In this document: positions 25,062 to 34,016 of the stretch, piece by piece
How the letters are laid out: each line of letters opens with the position of its first letter
How positions within the stretch are numbered: position 1 is the stretch's first letter
Assembly (NCBI RefSeq): GCF_051521505.1
Contig: NZ_CP150356.1
Span: 9,176,001 to 9,240,000, forward strand
Reading direction: 5' to 3'
Length of the DNA: 64,000 nucleotides
DNA from: Sorangium sp025924095
GTDB lineage: Bacteria; Myxococcota_A; Polyangia; Polyangiales; Polyangiaceae
Translations under genes and position numbers: made by a program
The notes under the pieces: model-generated
The model's database searches: none
Told to the model about the DNA's origin: nothing
What the model saw: only the letters and a program-made list of their open reading frames with translations

Positions 25062-25121
25062 CGCGCGCCGATCGCCCGCGCGCCGATCGCCCGCGCGCCG
25101 ATCGCCCGCGCGCCGATCGCC
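25062..25121. repeat. 15-bp tandem repeat, four copies
   Basis: The unit CGCGCGCCGATCGCC is repeated exactly at 25062, 25077, 25092 and 25107, followed by a degenerate copy. Each unit contains the palindrome CGATCG. It lies between the mtfA-like stop and the next start, and may affect termination or simply be a slippage-prone microsatellite. Confidence 0.85.
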
Positions 25122-25158
25122 CGTGCGCCGCCCGTCATGGTATCTCCCTGCTCCCTCG

Positions 25159-25899
25159 ATGGCCCGAAAGCGCAAATCCAAGTCCCGCAAGGCCGGCGCG
25201 TCCCCCGCGCCTGCCCCGGCGTCCCCCGCGTCGCCTGCCTCCGCCGAGCCGCCCGCGAAGCGCGTGCGCTCCTTCCGCCTTCGCCTCAACCTCACCGCCC
25301 TCGAGCTCGCCTCCGGCCACGACGGCCTCCTCCGCGGCGCGCCCGAGCCTGTCCTCCTCCTCGCCGCGTACCTCCTCGTCCCCCCTGACCCGGGCGCCCC
25401 GACCCGCCTCACGCCGCCTCGCCCGCTCGGCCGCACCCTCGTCCGTTTCAGCGCGCCGGAGGGCCGCTTCCCCGTCGTGCTCACCCTCCGCGCTCCCCTC
25501 TCGTTCAAGGCCCGCGCTCGCGCCCGCGAGGACGACCGCATCCTCCTCCTCGCCCTCGCCGTCGAGGAGGACGCGGGCAAGGAGGTCGAGCGGCTCTATG
25601 CCCACCTCGCCGACGCAAAGCACCTTCGCCTCTGGGACCTCGACGCGCCCGTCCCCTCCCCGTCGGCCCTGGCCGAGCTCATCGCCGCCCCGTACCTGCG
25701 CGACAACGCGGCGCCCGTCCGCGTCGGCGTGCTCGACGACGGCGGAGATCTCCGCGACACGTGCCACGACGACGACTTCGTCGGCGCCTGCGCGGCCGTC
25801 GTCTCGACGGCACGCCACGAGGACGCGCTCCGCTTCCACTTCGTCTCCGAAGGCGGCCGCAACGACTGGACCGCCGTGACCACCGTCAGCGTCGACTGA
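25159..25899 (+). CDS. Hypothetical protein with basic N-terminus
   Basis: The frame opens at 25123, but the ATG at 25159 ('MARKRKSKSRK') avoids the low-complexity leader and yields 246 residues. A strongly basic start and an Ala/Pro linker (to about 35) are followed by a beta-rich domain, 'FRLRLNLTALELASGHDGLLRGAPEPVLLLAAYLL', with an acidic C-terminal part ('VGVLDDGGDLRDTCHDDDFVG'). The strand pattern is reminiscent of a C2-like sandwich with Asp loops, but I cannot assign a family. There is no signal peptide and no catalytic motif. Confidence 0.6.
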   Translation: MARKRKSKSRKAGASPAPAPASPASPASAEPPAKRVRSFRLRLNLTALELASGHDGLLRGAPEPVLLLAAYLLVPPDPGAPTRLTPPRPLGRTLVRFSAPEGRFPVVLTLRAPLSFKARARAREDDRILLLALAVEEDAGKEVERLYAHLADAKHLRLWDLDAPVPSPSALAELIAAPYLRDNAAPVRVGVLDDGGDLRDTCHDDDFVGACAAVVSTARHEDALRFHFVSEGGRNDWTAVTTVSVD

Positions 25900-26568
25900 G
25901 GCCCTGCCGTGGAGCGGCCGGCTTGGAGTCGCCGGCGCGGAGCACCCGCTCGAGACCTTCGCGTCGCGCTTTTCTCACACGTTCGATATTCCCGTCACCG
26001 GGCGCATCCCTGCGCATCGAAGAGACAAGCTTTTCGTGTCAGCGCTGGATATACACCGAGCACTCGCTCCGCCTGCTCGCGATGCTCCCGAGGTTCCCTT
26101 GGAAACGGCCCGCGCGGCGCACTTGCGTCTCAGGCGCACCGGCGACATGAACGTCGTATGCACGATCGCGGTGCTCATCCAGATCTCGCTGATGGCGAGG
26201 CTGAAGCGCTGCGCACGCCCGGGGTGGCAGCCTGGCCCGTGTCTCATCATCGCGAGGGTCCGTGTCTTCCTGGCCGCGTGAGGCGCTTTCCAAGCGGGTT
26301 GTCCGCGCGTGCGGCTCCTGCCGTCGGCAGGGGCCCAAAAAGGCAACGCGACCGCCCACACCTGCGCAGACCCCAGGTGCCTCGAGTGAACACGCGGGAT
26401 CACGCAGCAGGCGGCAGCGAAACCCACGAGCATGATGCTGCCTCGCGGTCGCCGGAGATCGTGTCGCCCGGTGGCGGACGCCCTGGGCATCGCCGTTGCA
26501 ACAGGTGAGCGTGAGATCGTGATTGGTGCACGGTGCACGCTCGATCGCGATCGACAAGGGGGTTACCA
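25900..26568. other. Intergenic region, no supported gene
   Basis: About 670 bases of somewhat lower GC. Several frames are open on both strands, but none shows a ribosome site, sensible composition or a recognisable motif. A 'gtgatgtg'-like motif or hairpin was not seen. It may carry the promoter of the small secreted protein at 26569. Confidence 0.5.
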
Positions 26569-26898
26569 ATGAGCACTCTTCGAACAATGTGCGCAGGCCT
26601 TGGGCTCACGCTCGTGACCGCGTTCACCCTCGCAGCCGGCGCCGCGCCCTCGGACGCCGCCGACACGGGCCTCGATGACGCGTCGCCCGGAGAGGTCGTG
26701 GACGCGTGGCTCCCGCCGGGAACGATCTTCCAGTGCTCGATGTCATCCGGGGCCCCCTTCGGAAGGGCGGCGGCCAGCCTGACGGTCCTCGCGAATGGGC
26801 TCCACTGCGCCCGGGAACGCACGGGCGGCGCTGCATTCGCCGGCACGCCGTCGTGCCATCAGGTCGCCCAACAGGTCGGCTGTCTGCTCATCAACTGA
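26569..26898 (+). CDS. Small secreted protein, unknown
   Basis: The ATG at 26569 follows 'aagggggttacc', a strong ribosome site, and gives 109 residues. A signal peptide is evident ('MSTLRTMCAGLGLTLVTAF', cleavage near 'AAGA'). The mature part of about 80 residues has four Cys ('FQCSMSS', 'LHCARER', 'SCHQVAQQVGC'), probably making two disulfides. It may be a small extracellular effector or structural peptide. No family is recognised. Confidence 0.6.
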   Translation: MSTLRTMCAGLGLTLVTAFTLAAGAAPSDAADTGLDDASPGEVVDAWLPPGTIFQCSMSSGAPFGRAAASLTVLANGLHCARERTGGAAFAGTPSCHQVAQQVGCLLIN

Positions 26899-27077
26899 GC
26901 TGGAGCGAGGCTCCGGCGCGAGCGCGGGGCACGGAGGATGCGCCACGGCGACGGCGAACAGCGCAACTCCGTGGCCCTCCTCCCCGCGCGCGCAGCGCCC
27001 ACCGCGATACGCATCGAGGCCGACAGCGCACCTGGCCCGCCCAGCGGCGCGACCGGGGCGCCGGGGGAGCCTCGAGG

Positions 27078-27881
27078 TCACGCCGCGCGACGAGCGGCGC
27101 CGGGGAGCTCGGGCGCCTGCGGCTTCATCAGGCGGGCCAACGTCTTCACGGTGAACTCGCGGCTGAAGAAGCGAAGGAGAAACGTGGAGAGGTTGTTCCC
27201 TGCGCCGTGGAGGACCGAGGCGCGGCCGGCCACGAAGGCCGCGAGGCCGAGGCGCACCACGTCCTCGGGCCGCGCCTTCTTGCGGGTCCCCGGGACCTCG
27301 CCCGAGCGCTGGAAGAACGGCGTCTCCGTCGCGCCAGGGCACAAGGTGAGGACGCGCACGCCGCGCGGGCGGTACTCGGCCCAGAGCGCCTCGCCGAAGG
27401 AGAGGACGAACGCCTTCGTCGCCGCGTAGACCGCGAAGTACGGGATCGGCTGGAAGGCCGCCATCGACGCCACCTGGATGACGCCCCCCTGACGCCGCTC
27501 GACCATGGGCATGAAGAGATGCGTGAGCTCGACGAGCGCGCCGACGTTGAGATCGATCTGCTCGCGTTGCGTCGCCAGAGCGAGGCCGTCGAAGGCGCCT
27601 TGAACGCCGAAGCCGGCGTTGTTGACGAGGACATCGACGTCGAGCCCCTTGGCCCTGACGGCGTCGAAGACGCGCTGCGCGGCGCCCGGAGCGGTGAGAT
27701 CCGCGGCGATGACATGCGCCTTGCCGAGCTCGGAGGCCAGCGCGGCGAGCTTCTCTTCGCCGCGGGCGACGAGGACCAGGGTCGCCCCGCGCCGCGACAG
27801 CTCGCGGGCGAACGCCTCGCCGATGCCCATCGAGGCGCCCGTGATGAGCACCGTCTTGCCCTCGAAATGAAAAGCATTCAT
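27078..27881 (-). CDS. Short-chain dehydrogenase/reductase (SDR)
   Basis: Classical SDR of 267 residues starting at the ATG at 27881. The cofactor motif 'TGASMGIG' is at 14-21, 'NNAG' at 87-90, and the catalytic Ser139 with Tyr152 and Lys156 ('YAATK'). Arg40 after the second strand suggests NADP preference. The closest style is the DltE-like/ketoacyl-reductase group. It is divergent from a LysR regulator with a 65-base gap, so regulation by that protein in response to the substrate is likely. The substrate is unknown. The last ~40 residues lie outside the core fold. Confidence 0.9.
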   Translation of the reverse strand: MNAFHFEGKTVLITGASMGIGEAFARELSRRGATLVLVARGEEKLAALASELGKAHVIAADLTAPGAAQRVFDAVRAKGLDVDVLVNNAGFGVQGAFDGLALATQREQIDLNVGALVELTHLFMPMVERRQGGVIQVASMAAFQPIPYFAVYAATKAFVLSFGEALWAEYRPRGVRVLTLCPGATETPFFQRSGEVPGTRKKARPEDVVRLGLAAFVAGRASVLHGAGNNLSTFLLRFFSREFTVKTLARLMKPQAPELPGAARRAA

Positions 27882-27946
27882 GCCTGGAAGATGGCCTCCA
27901 GCGCGCTTGTCGACAACGGACATCGGTGGTAATCCGATTTCCACGG

Positions 27947-28831
27947 ATGCAAAACGCCGGCCCTCCGCTCTGGGACGATCTCCGCGTGCTCCTCGCGCTG
28001 CACCGCCATCGCAGCTTCCTCGCCGCGGGCAGGGCGCTCGGGGTCTCGACCTCCACCGCGGCGCGGCGCATCGACGCGCTGGAAGCGGCGCTCGGGCGGC
28101 CGCTGGTGCGCCGGGGCAACGGGGGGACGTCGGTCGAGCCCGACGCGCTCGATCTCGTGGCGCTCGCCGAGCAAATGGAGAGCGGGATACACGCGATCCG
28201 CCGTGACAAGGGGGAGGAGACGCTCTCCGGGACGGTGCGCGTGTCGCTGAGCGATGAGATCGTGCGGCCCGTCACGCAGTTCCTCTGCGAGCTCCGTCGG
28301 CTGTATCCGGCGCTGCAGCTCGAGATCCTCTCCGAGACGCGGCTCGTCGACCTCGCGCGGCGCGAGGCGGACATCGCGATGCGCTCGAGCAAGTCGTCGT
28401 CTCCCGTGGTCGTCCATCGCTTGGTCGGGCGGGCTTCGTTCGGGCTCTACGCCGCGCCGAGCTACGTCGAGCGGAGGCTGCGGGGCGGGCGGCTGAGGAC
28501 GGCGGAGTTCGAGCGCCACGATTTCGTCGGTTACGAAGGGATGATGGGGCCGACGACGAAGATGACGTGGCTCGCGGCTCACGGCGCGAAGCGCTTCGTC
28601 CTGCGGTCGAACTCGCACCACGCGCTCCTCGAAGCGACGCTGCAGGGCCAGGGGATCGCGCTCATGTCCGAGACCGCGGTGCGCTCGATGGGGCTCGTGC
28701 GGCTCGAGGTCGACGCGGAGCTGCCGTCGCTGCCCATCTACATCGCCTACCATCGAGAGCTGCGGAAGGTGCCGCGCGTGCGCCTCGTGCTCGACACGCT
28801 CGACGCGGCGGTGCGCGACGCGCTTCGCTAG
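27947..28831 (+). CDS. LysR family transcriptional regulator
   Basis: A 294-residue regulator from the ATG at 27947. The N-terminal winged helix is clear ('LLALHRHRSFLAAGRALGVSTSTAARRIDALEAALG' order, residues about 10-46), then the LysR substrate-binding domain from about 85 ('SGTVRVSLSDEIVRPV') to the end. It faces the SDR gene across a 65-base gap, the usual site for a LysR operator. An upstream in-frame ATG in the gap would extend it by seven residues and is less likely. Confidence 0.9.
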   Translation: MQNAGPPLWDDLRVLLALHRHRSFLAAGRALGVSTSTAARRIDALEAALGRPLVRRGNGGTSVEPDALDLVALAEQMESGIHAIRRDKGEETLSGTVRVSLSDEIVRPVTQFLCELRRLYPALQLEILSETRLVDLARREADIAMRSSKSSSPVVVHRLVGRASFGLYAAPSYVERRLRGGRLRTAEFERHDFVGYEGMMGPTTKMTWLAAHGAKRFVLRSNSHHALLEATLQGQGIALMSETAVRSMGLVRLEVDAELPSLPIYIAYHRELRKVPRVRLVLDTLDAAVRDALR

Positions 28832-28864
28832 CGCGCCGTGGGCACGCCCGAGTGAGAGGCGCGG

Positions 28865-29416
28865 CTACTCCTGCGCCCCTCCGCCGCCTCTCTTGCGGAT
28901 CGCGTTGCCGAGACCGGCCACGTAGTCCGCCTTGCCGAGATCGACCCCGTTGTGGCGAAGGATGGCGTACGCCGTGACCAGGTGAAAATAGAATTGCGGG
29001 ATTGCCCAGTCCTTCAGGTAGGCGAGCCCCTTGAGCTCCAGCACCAGGTCGTCGCGCAGCGGGACGGAGATCTCCCGATCCTCCGCGCCCTCGAACGCGG
29101 CCGCGGGCGCCGCCTCGAGGCGAGCGATCGTCCTGGTGATCCGCGCCTTCAGCGCCTCCAGCGTCTCCTCGCCGGCGTCCAGAGGCGGCGCCTCCTTGCC
29201 CATCAGGCGCGCCGCGCAGTCCTCGGCGCCGTAACAGACGAATTGCACCTGGTTGAAGAGCGGGAACATGTCCGGCGCGAGGCGCCCGTTCACGAGCACG
29301 GCAGGGTCAAAGCCCTTCGCGCGCGCGTGCGCCTCCCCCTTGTCCAGGATGCCGAGCAGGTTGCGCAGCATCATCACCGACGAGTCGACCGCCATCGCGT
29401 GCATCGGAACCCTCAT
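28865..29416 (-). CDS. DUF1993 family protein (DinB-like)
   Basis: A 183-residue helical protein. 'SSVMMLRNLLGILDKGEAHARAKGFDP' at the N-terminus, 'FPLFNQVQFVCYGAEDCAARL' in the middle and 'IPQFYFHLVTAYAILRHNGVDLGKADY' near the end are the conserved blocks of DUF1993, a DinB-like four-helix family. Members are mostly small stand-alone proteins of unknown function; a detoxification role has been suggested for the superfamily. The start follows a purine-rich site ('GGAGGGTCTC'). Confidence 0.85.
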   Translation of the reverse strand: MRVPMHAMAVDSSVMMLRNLLGILDKGEAHARAKGFDPAVLVNGRLAPDMFPLFNQVQFVCYGAEDCAARLMGKEAPPLDAGEETLEALKARITRTIARLEAAPAAAFEGAEDREISVPLRDDLVLELKGLAYLKDWAIPQFYFHLVTAYAILRHNGVDLGKADYVAGLGNAIRKRGGGGAQE

Positions 29417-29659
29417 GAGACCCTCCGGGAGTGAGGGGCGTCTTCGCTCCTGCGAGGAGCCGCCCTGAGCGCCGATGACTACCTCAGAACCGTGCCCGCC
29501 GCGAGCCCGCCGCCCGAGGACGCGTGCGCGGAGCTGCTGAGGGGCGAGCAGGACGTCGAAGACCCGCTCGCCACCCCCTCGCCCGGTGCCCAGCCCTGCC
29601 CCGCGCGCCGGTCAGGGCCAGGTCAGGGCCGCCTGAAGCGCGCTGCTCCGCATCGGGCG

Positions 29660-30667
29660 CTACACGACGCTGCCCGGCCGGTACCAGTCGAAGTTGTTGT
29701 GGAACGGAAAGCTGTTGATCCCCACGCTGATGCTGACATCGAGCGCGCGGACATGGTGCCACCAGCCGACCGGGATGAAGAGCGCCTCGCCCGGATCGAG
29801 CACGACGTCCTTCACGAGCACCGGGCTCATCGGGTCCTGCTCCGGGTCCCGTTCGGCGTACATCGCGCGCGCGCCCTCGAACAGCGACGTCTCGAACGGC
29901 GCGATCATGCGGTATCGCTTCCTGCCGTACACCTGCCCGAAGAGGATGTTGGACGTGTCGTAATGCAGCGGCGTGACGGTCCCGGCGGGGCCGAGCCACA
30001 GCGCCGAGCTGCCGAGGAGCCGCTGCGCGGCGCAGTACCCGTCCGGGAGCACCACGTCGTTCAGCAGCGAGCCCAGCCTCGTCCGCTCGAGGACACGGTT
30101 GTTGGCGACCATGTAGAAGTCGTTCGTCTCCGTGCGCGCGGCCTCGATGCGCGCGACGAAGTCGCGCAGCGACGTGCTCTGCGTGTGCCGCGCCGCGTGC
30201 ATGTCGTAGTCGGGATCGCTCTGGCGCCCCGTCGTGACATCGACCACGACGTCGCCGAACGCCTCGGCGAGATAGGCCGGCGTCCACCGGCCAAACGCGG
30301 GCCAGCGCGTCACCACGTCGGTCAGGATGACCGGGAGGTTCCCGGCGACATAGACGTCGCGGAACTCCGCGGCTGACACGCCGGAGCGCCGCGGGATCCC
30401 CGTCGGATCGAGGGCGTTCGACGCCATCCTCTGCTTCAGCCGCACCAGCATCTCTTGCTGCCGCGCCGACCGGGCAAAGGGCCGGGCAGCGAGGAAGATG
30501 GGCGAACGGACGATCGTCGAGAGCAGCTCCCTTGCCTGCGCGCTGTTCACGCCCGCTGCCTCAAGCTGCTCCGACACCACGCTTTCCGACACGCCACGAA
30601 GCAGGTTCTCCGTGGCCCAGCGCCACCACTCGGGCGCAACTTCCAGCTCGCGTTCACGTTCGCCCAT
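29660..30667 (-). CDS. JmjC/cupin-like 2-oxoglutarate oxygenase
   Basis: A 335-residue protein from the ATG at 30667. Helical N-terminal 90 residues are followed by a cupin_8/JmjC barrel: 'LPVILTDVVTRWPAF' (about 111-125), the iron-binding His235-x-Asp237 in 'TPLHYDTSN', and the distal His304 in 'FIPVGWWHHV'. 'GRKRYRMIAP' supplies the basic residue that would bind 2-oxoglutarate. JmjC-type bacterial enzymes hydroxylate protein or peptide side chains. The gene starts 49 bases after the stop of a repeat protein on the same strand, so the two are probably one operon; that the repeat protein is its substrate is inference. Confidence 0.85.
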   Translation of the reverse strand: MGERERELEVAPEWWRWATENLLRGVSESVVSEQLEAAGVNSAQARELLSTIVRSPIFLAARPFARSARQQEMLVRLKQRMASNALDPTGIPRRSGVSAAEFRDVYVAGNLPVILTDVVTRWPAFGRWTPAYLAEAFGDVVVDVTTGRQSDPDYDMHAARHTQSTSLRDFVARIEAARTETNDFYMVANNRVLERTRLGSLLNDVVLPDGYCAAQRLLGSSALWLGPAGTVTPLHYDTSNILFGQVYGRKRYRMIAPFETSLFEGARAMYAERDPEQDPMSPVLVKDVVLDPGEALFIPVGWWHHVRALDVSISVGINSFPFHNNFDWYRPGSVV

Positions 30668-30716
30668 CTTCCACCTCACGAGATCAACGGATGCACCGGC
30701 GCGCCCCTCGAACACC

Positions 30717-31355
30717 TCACTCGCACGGCGGCGGCATCGGCGGCGGCATCGGCGGGATGATCTCGCCCTCCTCCCCGTCCAGCGGCGGCGGCATCGGCGG
30801 GATGATCTCGCCCTCCTCCCCGTCCAGCGGCGGCGGCATCGGCGGGATGATCTCGCCCTCCTCCCCGTCCAGCGGCGGCGGCATCGGCGGGATGATCTCG
30901 CCCTCGTCGCCGCACGGCGGAGGCGGGGGCATCGGCGGGATGATCTCGCCCCCCTCCCCGTCCGGCGGCGGCATCGGCGGGATGATCTCGCCCTCGTCGC
31001 CGCACGGCGGCGGCATCGGCGGCGGCATCGGCGGCGGCATCGGCGGGATGGCTTCGCCCCCCTCCCCGTCCGGCGGCGGCATCGGTGGGATGATCTCGCC
31101 CTCGTCGTCGAGAGGAGGATGCATCGGCGGGATCACCGTCGTGCCGCCACAGCCCTCGTCAGGCTGAGGCTCGGTGGTGGGCTGATCACCCTGATTCCCA
31201 TCCTCGACGCCGGGCGCACCACAGGCAACCACGAAGACGGCAGCAGCCGCAGCGGCAGCGCGGGATACCCCCCGAACCAGGGCCGCCGTCCGAGGCGGGG
31301 GCGTGGGCCGCGGCGATAACAAGGATGCATCGTCCGAAAGAAAGAACCGTGACAT
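30717..31355 (-). CDS. Proline-rich repeat protein, exported (possible modification substrate)
   Basis: The ATG at 31355 ('MSRFFLSDD') gives 212 residues. The first 45 residues look like a long leader with an Ala-rich hydrophobic stretch ending 'AAAVFVVACG', a possible lipobox. After a short linker, nine copies of 'IIPPMPPP' (variants VIPPMHPP, AIPPMPPP) alternate with acidic spacers such as 'LDGEEGE', 'DGEGGE' and 'CGDEGE'; three of the units are exact 15-residue copies. It is followed directly by a JmjC-like oxygenase gene. Two readings are possible: a surface lipoprotein with a repetitive arm, or a multi-core precursor that the enzyme hydroxylates. Confidence 0.7.
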   Translation of the reverse strand: MSRFFLSDDASLLSPRPTPPPRTAALVRGVSRAAAAAAAVFVVACGAPGVEDGNQGDQPTTEPQPDEGCGGTTVIPPMHPPLDDEGEIIPPMPPPDGEGGEAIPPMPPPMPPPMPPPCGDEGEIIPPMPPPDGEGGEIIPPMPPPPPCGDEGEIIPPMPPPLDGEEGEIIPPMPPPLDGEEGEIIPPMPPPLDGEEGEIIPPMPPPMPPPCE

Positions 31356-31496
31356 GAACACCTCCGCTTCTGCATCGTGCACGACATGTGCCATCCCATC
31401 GGCGCCAGAAATCCCTGGATTTCATGTCGTTTGTGGGTGTGACCCGAAGTCCCCGTCCCCCGTGGCCCAGAGTGGCTCACGCTTCGTGGCTCAGGC

Positions 31497-32750
31497 TCAG
31501 CGCAGGGCCCGCGCGAGCGCGGCGTCGTCGACCTCCTCCTCGGCGGCGTGCTCCAGCGCCGTGCGGAGCGCGTCGTCGGCCGTGGCGTCGGCGGCGACGC
31601 GGATGCGGTCCCGCGCCTCGGGGTAGCCGGCGATGCGCAGCAGGAGCGCCGCGCCGATCCGGCGATCCGGCGGGGAGTCGGCGTCGTCGAGGGTGTGGAG
31701 CACGTCCTCGGGGTTCAGGGTCGTGGCGCGGTAGTCGCCGGCGGCCATCAGCTTGCGGAGCTCGTCGCGCCACGCCGCGAGGTCGCGGCCGCGCCGCTCC
31801 AGCGCCGCGGCGCCGCGCGGCGCCGCGCTGCCGACCGCGGACGCGTGCGCCTCACGGATGCGCTGCGCGAGCGACTCGGTCAGGTCTTCCCCCGTCCCGA
31901 GCACGACCGCGGCCCCGCTGCGCCCGTGAGAGAGGAGGAGCCGATCGCCGCGCGTCTGGACCGCGGTGAGGTCGGTGTAAGGCAGCCAGACGCTCGCGAA
32001 CGGCCGCTCGACGCGCACGCCGTCGCTGCCCACCACGACCCGGGTGCGCCGAACGGCGCGGCGGAAGAGCCAGGTAGACCCCAGGGTGAGGGCCAGCCAC
32101 GCCACGACCAGCGCGGCGTGGCTGAAGAGCGGCCTGGAGATCGCCCCGCTCGCGAAGAGCCACAGGGCCATGAAGACCGGCATGCCCACGCAGCTGGCCG
32201 CGAGCTCGCGGTTGACGCCGCCCAGCGAGACGGCGACGCGCCGCTCCGCGGGGCCGATCCCGAGCGCCGCGAGCAGGCGCGCGCCCTCCCGCTCCCGCGC
32301 GACCTGCACCTCGAGCACCCGCCCCCTGCGCAGGTGGAGATCGACCCGTACGCGCAGCGCGGACACGACCAGGCCCGAGCGGATCTCGGCGCGCGGGACC
32401 GAACGCTCCACGGCGCCGAAGGTGAGGCGCAGCCCGTCCTCCCCGGCGACCACGCGCACCGGACGCTTCCGGCCGAAGGCGGTGGTGCTGAGCAAGGCGC
32501 TCACCAGGGCGAGGCAGAAGGCGATGGGCACGCCGAGCAGGATCGATACGAGCGCACTGAGCGCGAATCGATCGAGGCTCGAATCGCCCAGCATCTGGGC
32601 GAGGACGACGGCGATCGTGCTGACGACGAAAGGCACCACGATCGGGAGCAGCGCGAGCCCCCCGATGACGCGGCCCAGGCCCTCGTAACGCCGCGCGACG
32701 CGCCGGCTCGTGAGCTCGAAGGAGGGCCGGAACGCGGGCGGCACCGACAC
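31497..32750 (-). CDS. Membrane protein with PH-like domains, unknown
   Basis: The GTG at 32750 follows GGAG and gives 417 residues; longer forms have an Arg-rich leader that looks unnatural. Two pairs of membrane segments are visible: 'VIGGLALLPIVVPFVVSTIAVVLA' and 'LVSILLGVPIAFCLALVSALL' near the start, then 'VGMPVFMALWLFASGA' and 'ALVVAWLALTLGSTWLF'. Each pair is followed by a short beta-rich PH-like domain ('RVVAGEDGLRLTFGAVERSVPRAEI'; 'VVVGSDGVRVERPFASVWLPYTDL'). The C-terminal ~110 residues are helical and acidic. The layout is a tandem duplication of a membrane-plus-PH unit. The function is unknown. Confidence 0.7.
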   Translation of the reverse strand: MSVPPAFRPSFELTSRRVARRYEGLGRVIGGLALLPIVVPFVVSTIAVVLAQMLGDSSLDRFALSALVSILLGVPIAFCLALVSALLSTTAFGRKRPVRVVAGEDGLRLTFGAVERSVPRAEIRSGLVVSALRVRVDLHLRRGRVLEVQVAREREGARLLAALGIGPAERRVAVSLGGVNRELAASCVGMPVFMALWLFASGAISRPLFSHAALVVAWLALTLGSTWLFRRAVRRTRVVVGSDGVRVERPFASVWLPYTDLTAVQTRGDRLLLSHGRSGAAVVLGTGEDLTESLAQRIREAHASAVGSAAPRGAAALERRGRDLAAWRDELRKLMAAGDYRATTLNPEDVLHTLDDADSPPDRRIGAALLLRIAGYPEARDRIRVAADATADDALRTALEHAAEEEVDDAALARALR

Positions 32751-33000
32751 GATCTCCGGATCAGCTCGACCTGGAGGGATCGCCGACGCCCGCGCACGAG
32801 CTCCAGCGCGCCGCGCGACCGCGCCCGGCGCAGAGGGCTTGTCTCCACGCGGGCGCGCGCATCGCCGCCTCGTCCTCACGCCCGCAGCGACGCTGGCGCG
32901 GTCCACTCCTCCGGTTGTGCCTGACATGCGCGGGGTTCACTGGTAGAGTCGCACGCATCGCTTGGGCCATTCTGCGCCCTTTGTTGAGGAGATCTCCAGT

Positions 33001-33960
33001 ATGTCCTTATCGGCTCGTTCCTTTGCCTTCTTTGCTGCGCTCACGCTTGCGTCCGCGGCCGCGTGCGGCGGCGAATCCGACTCCGGAGGCGGCGGCTCCG
33101 GCGGCTCCGGCGGTGACGCCGCGGGCCCCGGGAGCACGTCCGCCGGCGCCGGCGCGGCCGGCGGCGGCGTCAGCGGCAGCGGCGTCACAAGCGGCAGCGC
33201 CACAAACGGCAGCGCCACAAACGGCAGCGCCACAAGCGGCAGCGTCACAAGCGGCACGGGCAGCGCCGCGACGGGGACCGGCGGCGGCGACACGACGACC
33301 AGCACGTCGACCGGCAGCACGGGTTCCGATGCGTGCAGCATTTTCTGCTCCGACTTCGAGGGAGGCTCGCTGCCTTCCGAGCTCCAGTTCTTCCCCGTGC
33401 ACCTGCGCGCCAGCGCGGCCGACTACGTCAAGCTGGACAGCACGGCTCACAGCGGTGCGAGCTCGGTCAAGGTCTCGGGGACGGACTTCAGCCAGATGCT
33501 CGGCGTCCCCGTGCCGACCACGTTCTGGGGCAGGGTCTACCTCAGGAGCGATACAGACATCCAGATGGGCCACAACACCTATGTCGCGGCGACGACCGCC
33601 GACGGCGATCCCAACAACGGCGAGGCCATCCGCATCGGCGAGCACCAGTGTCAGCTCGAGCTGAACCGCAAGTCCGACGACGCCGAGAAGCTCTCGAACG
33701 GCGGGATGTACTCGTGCACCGGCGGCGTGAAGCTCGTCGCGAACACCTGGTACTGCCTCGAGTTCTACTACGACGGGCCGGGCAGGGAGGTGCGCGTGTT
33801 CGTGGACGACAAGGAGGTCGACGCGATGCACGTCACGGACTGGGGGCCGTACGACTACAAGCTCTTCAAGTTCGGATTCGAGAAGTACCACGGCCAGAAC
33901 AAGACGATGTGGTACGACGATCTCGCGCTCGGGGCGGGGCGCGCCGGCTGCGGCCCGTGA
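33001..33960 (+). CDS. Lipoprotein with Gly/Ser/Thr repeat linker and lectin-like domain
   Basis: The ATG at 33001 gives 319 residues. The signal ends at 'LASAAAC' (Cys about 20). A long low-complexity linker (to about 110) includes 'GSATNGSATNGSATSGSVTSG', then 'CSIFCSDFEGG' starts a beta-rich domain of about 200 residues ('FWGRVYLRSDTDIQMGHNTY', 'WYCLEFYYDGPGREVRVFVDDKEV', 'MWYDDLALG'). The strand pattern is that of a concanavalin-like glycan-binding jelly roll. It likely binds polysaccharide at the cell surface. No catalytic residues are assigned. Confidence 0.75.
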   Translation: MSLSARSFAFFAALTLASAAACGGESDSGGGGSGGSGGDAAGPGSTSAGAGAAGGGVSGSGVTSGSATNGSATNGSATSGSVTSGTGSAATGTGGGDTTTSTSTGSTGSDACSIFCSDFEGGSLPSELQFFPVHLRASAADYVKLDSTAHSGASSVKVSGTDFSQMLGVPVPTTFWGRVYLRSDTDIQMGHNTYVAATTADGDPNNGEAIRIGEHQCQLELNRKSDDAEKLSNGGMYSCTGGVKLVANTWYCLEFYYDGPGREVRVFVDDKEVDAMHVTDWGPYDYKLFKFGFEKYHGQNKTMWYDDLALGAGRAGCGP

Positions 33961-33988
33961 CGGTCGCGCCGCGGGGGTGACGCTGGCC

Positions 33989-34015
33989 GGGGGCGCGCGC
34001 TGCGGCGGCGCCCCC
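33989..34015. terminator. Hairpin between convergent genes
   Basis: GGGGGCGC (33989-33996) pairs with GCGCCCCC (34008-34015), an 8-bp stem with an 11-base loop, lying between the stop of the lipoprotein gene (33960) and the stop of the tetR-like gene (34017). It fits a shared convergent terminator, though there is no T-tract. Confidence 0.5.
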
Positions 34016-34016
34016 G

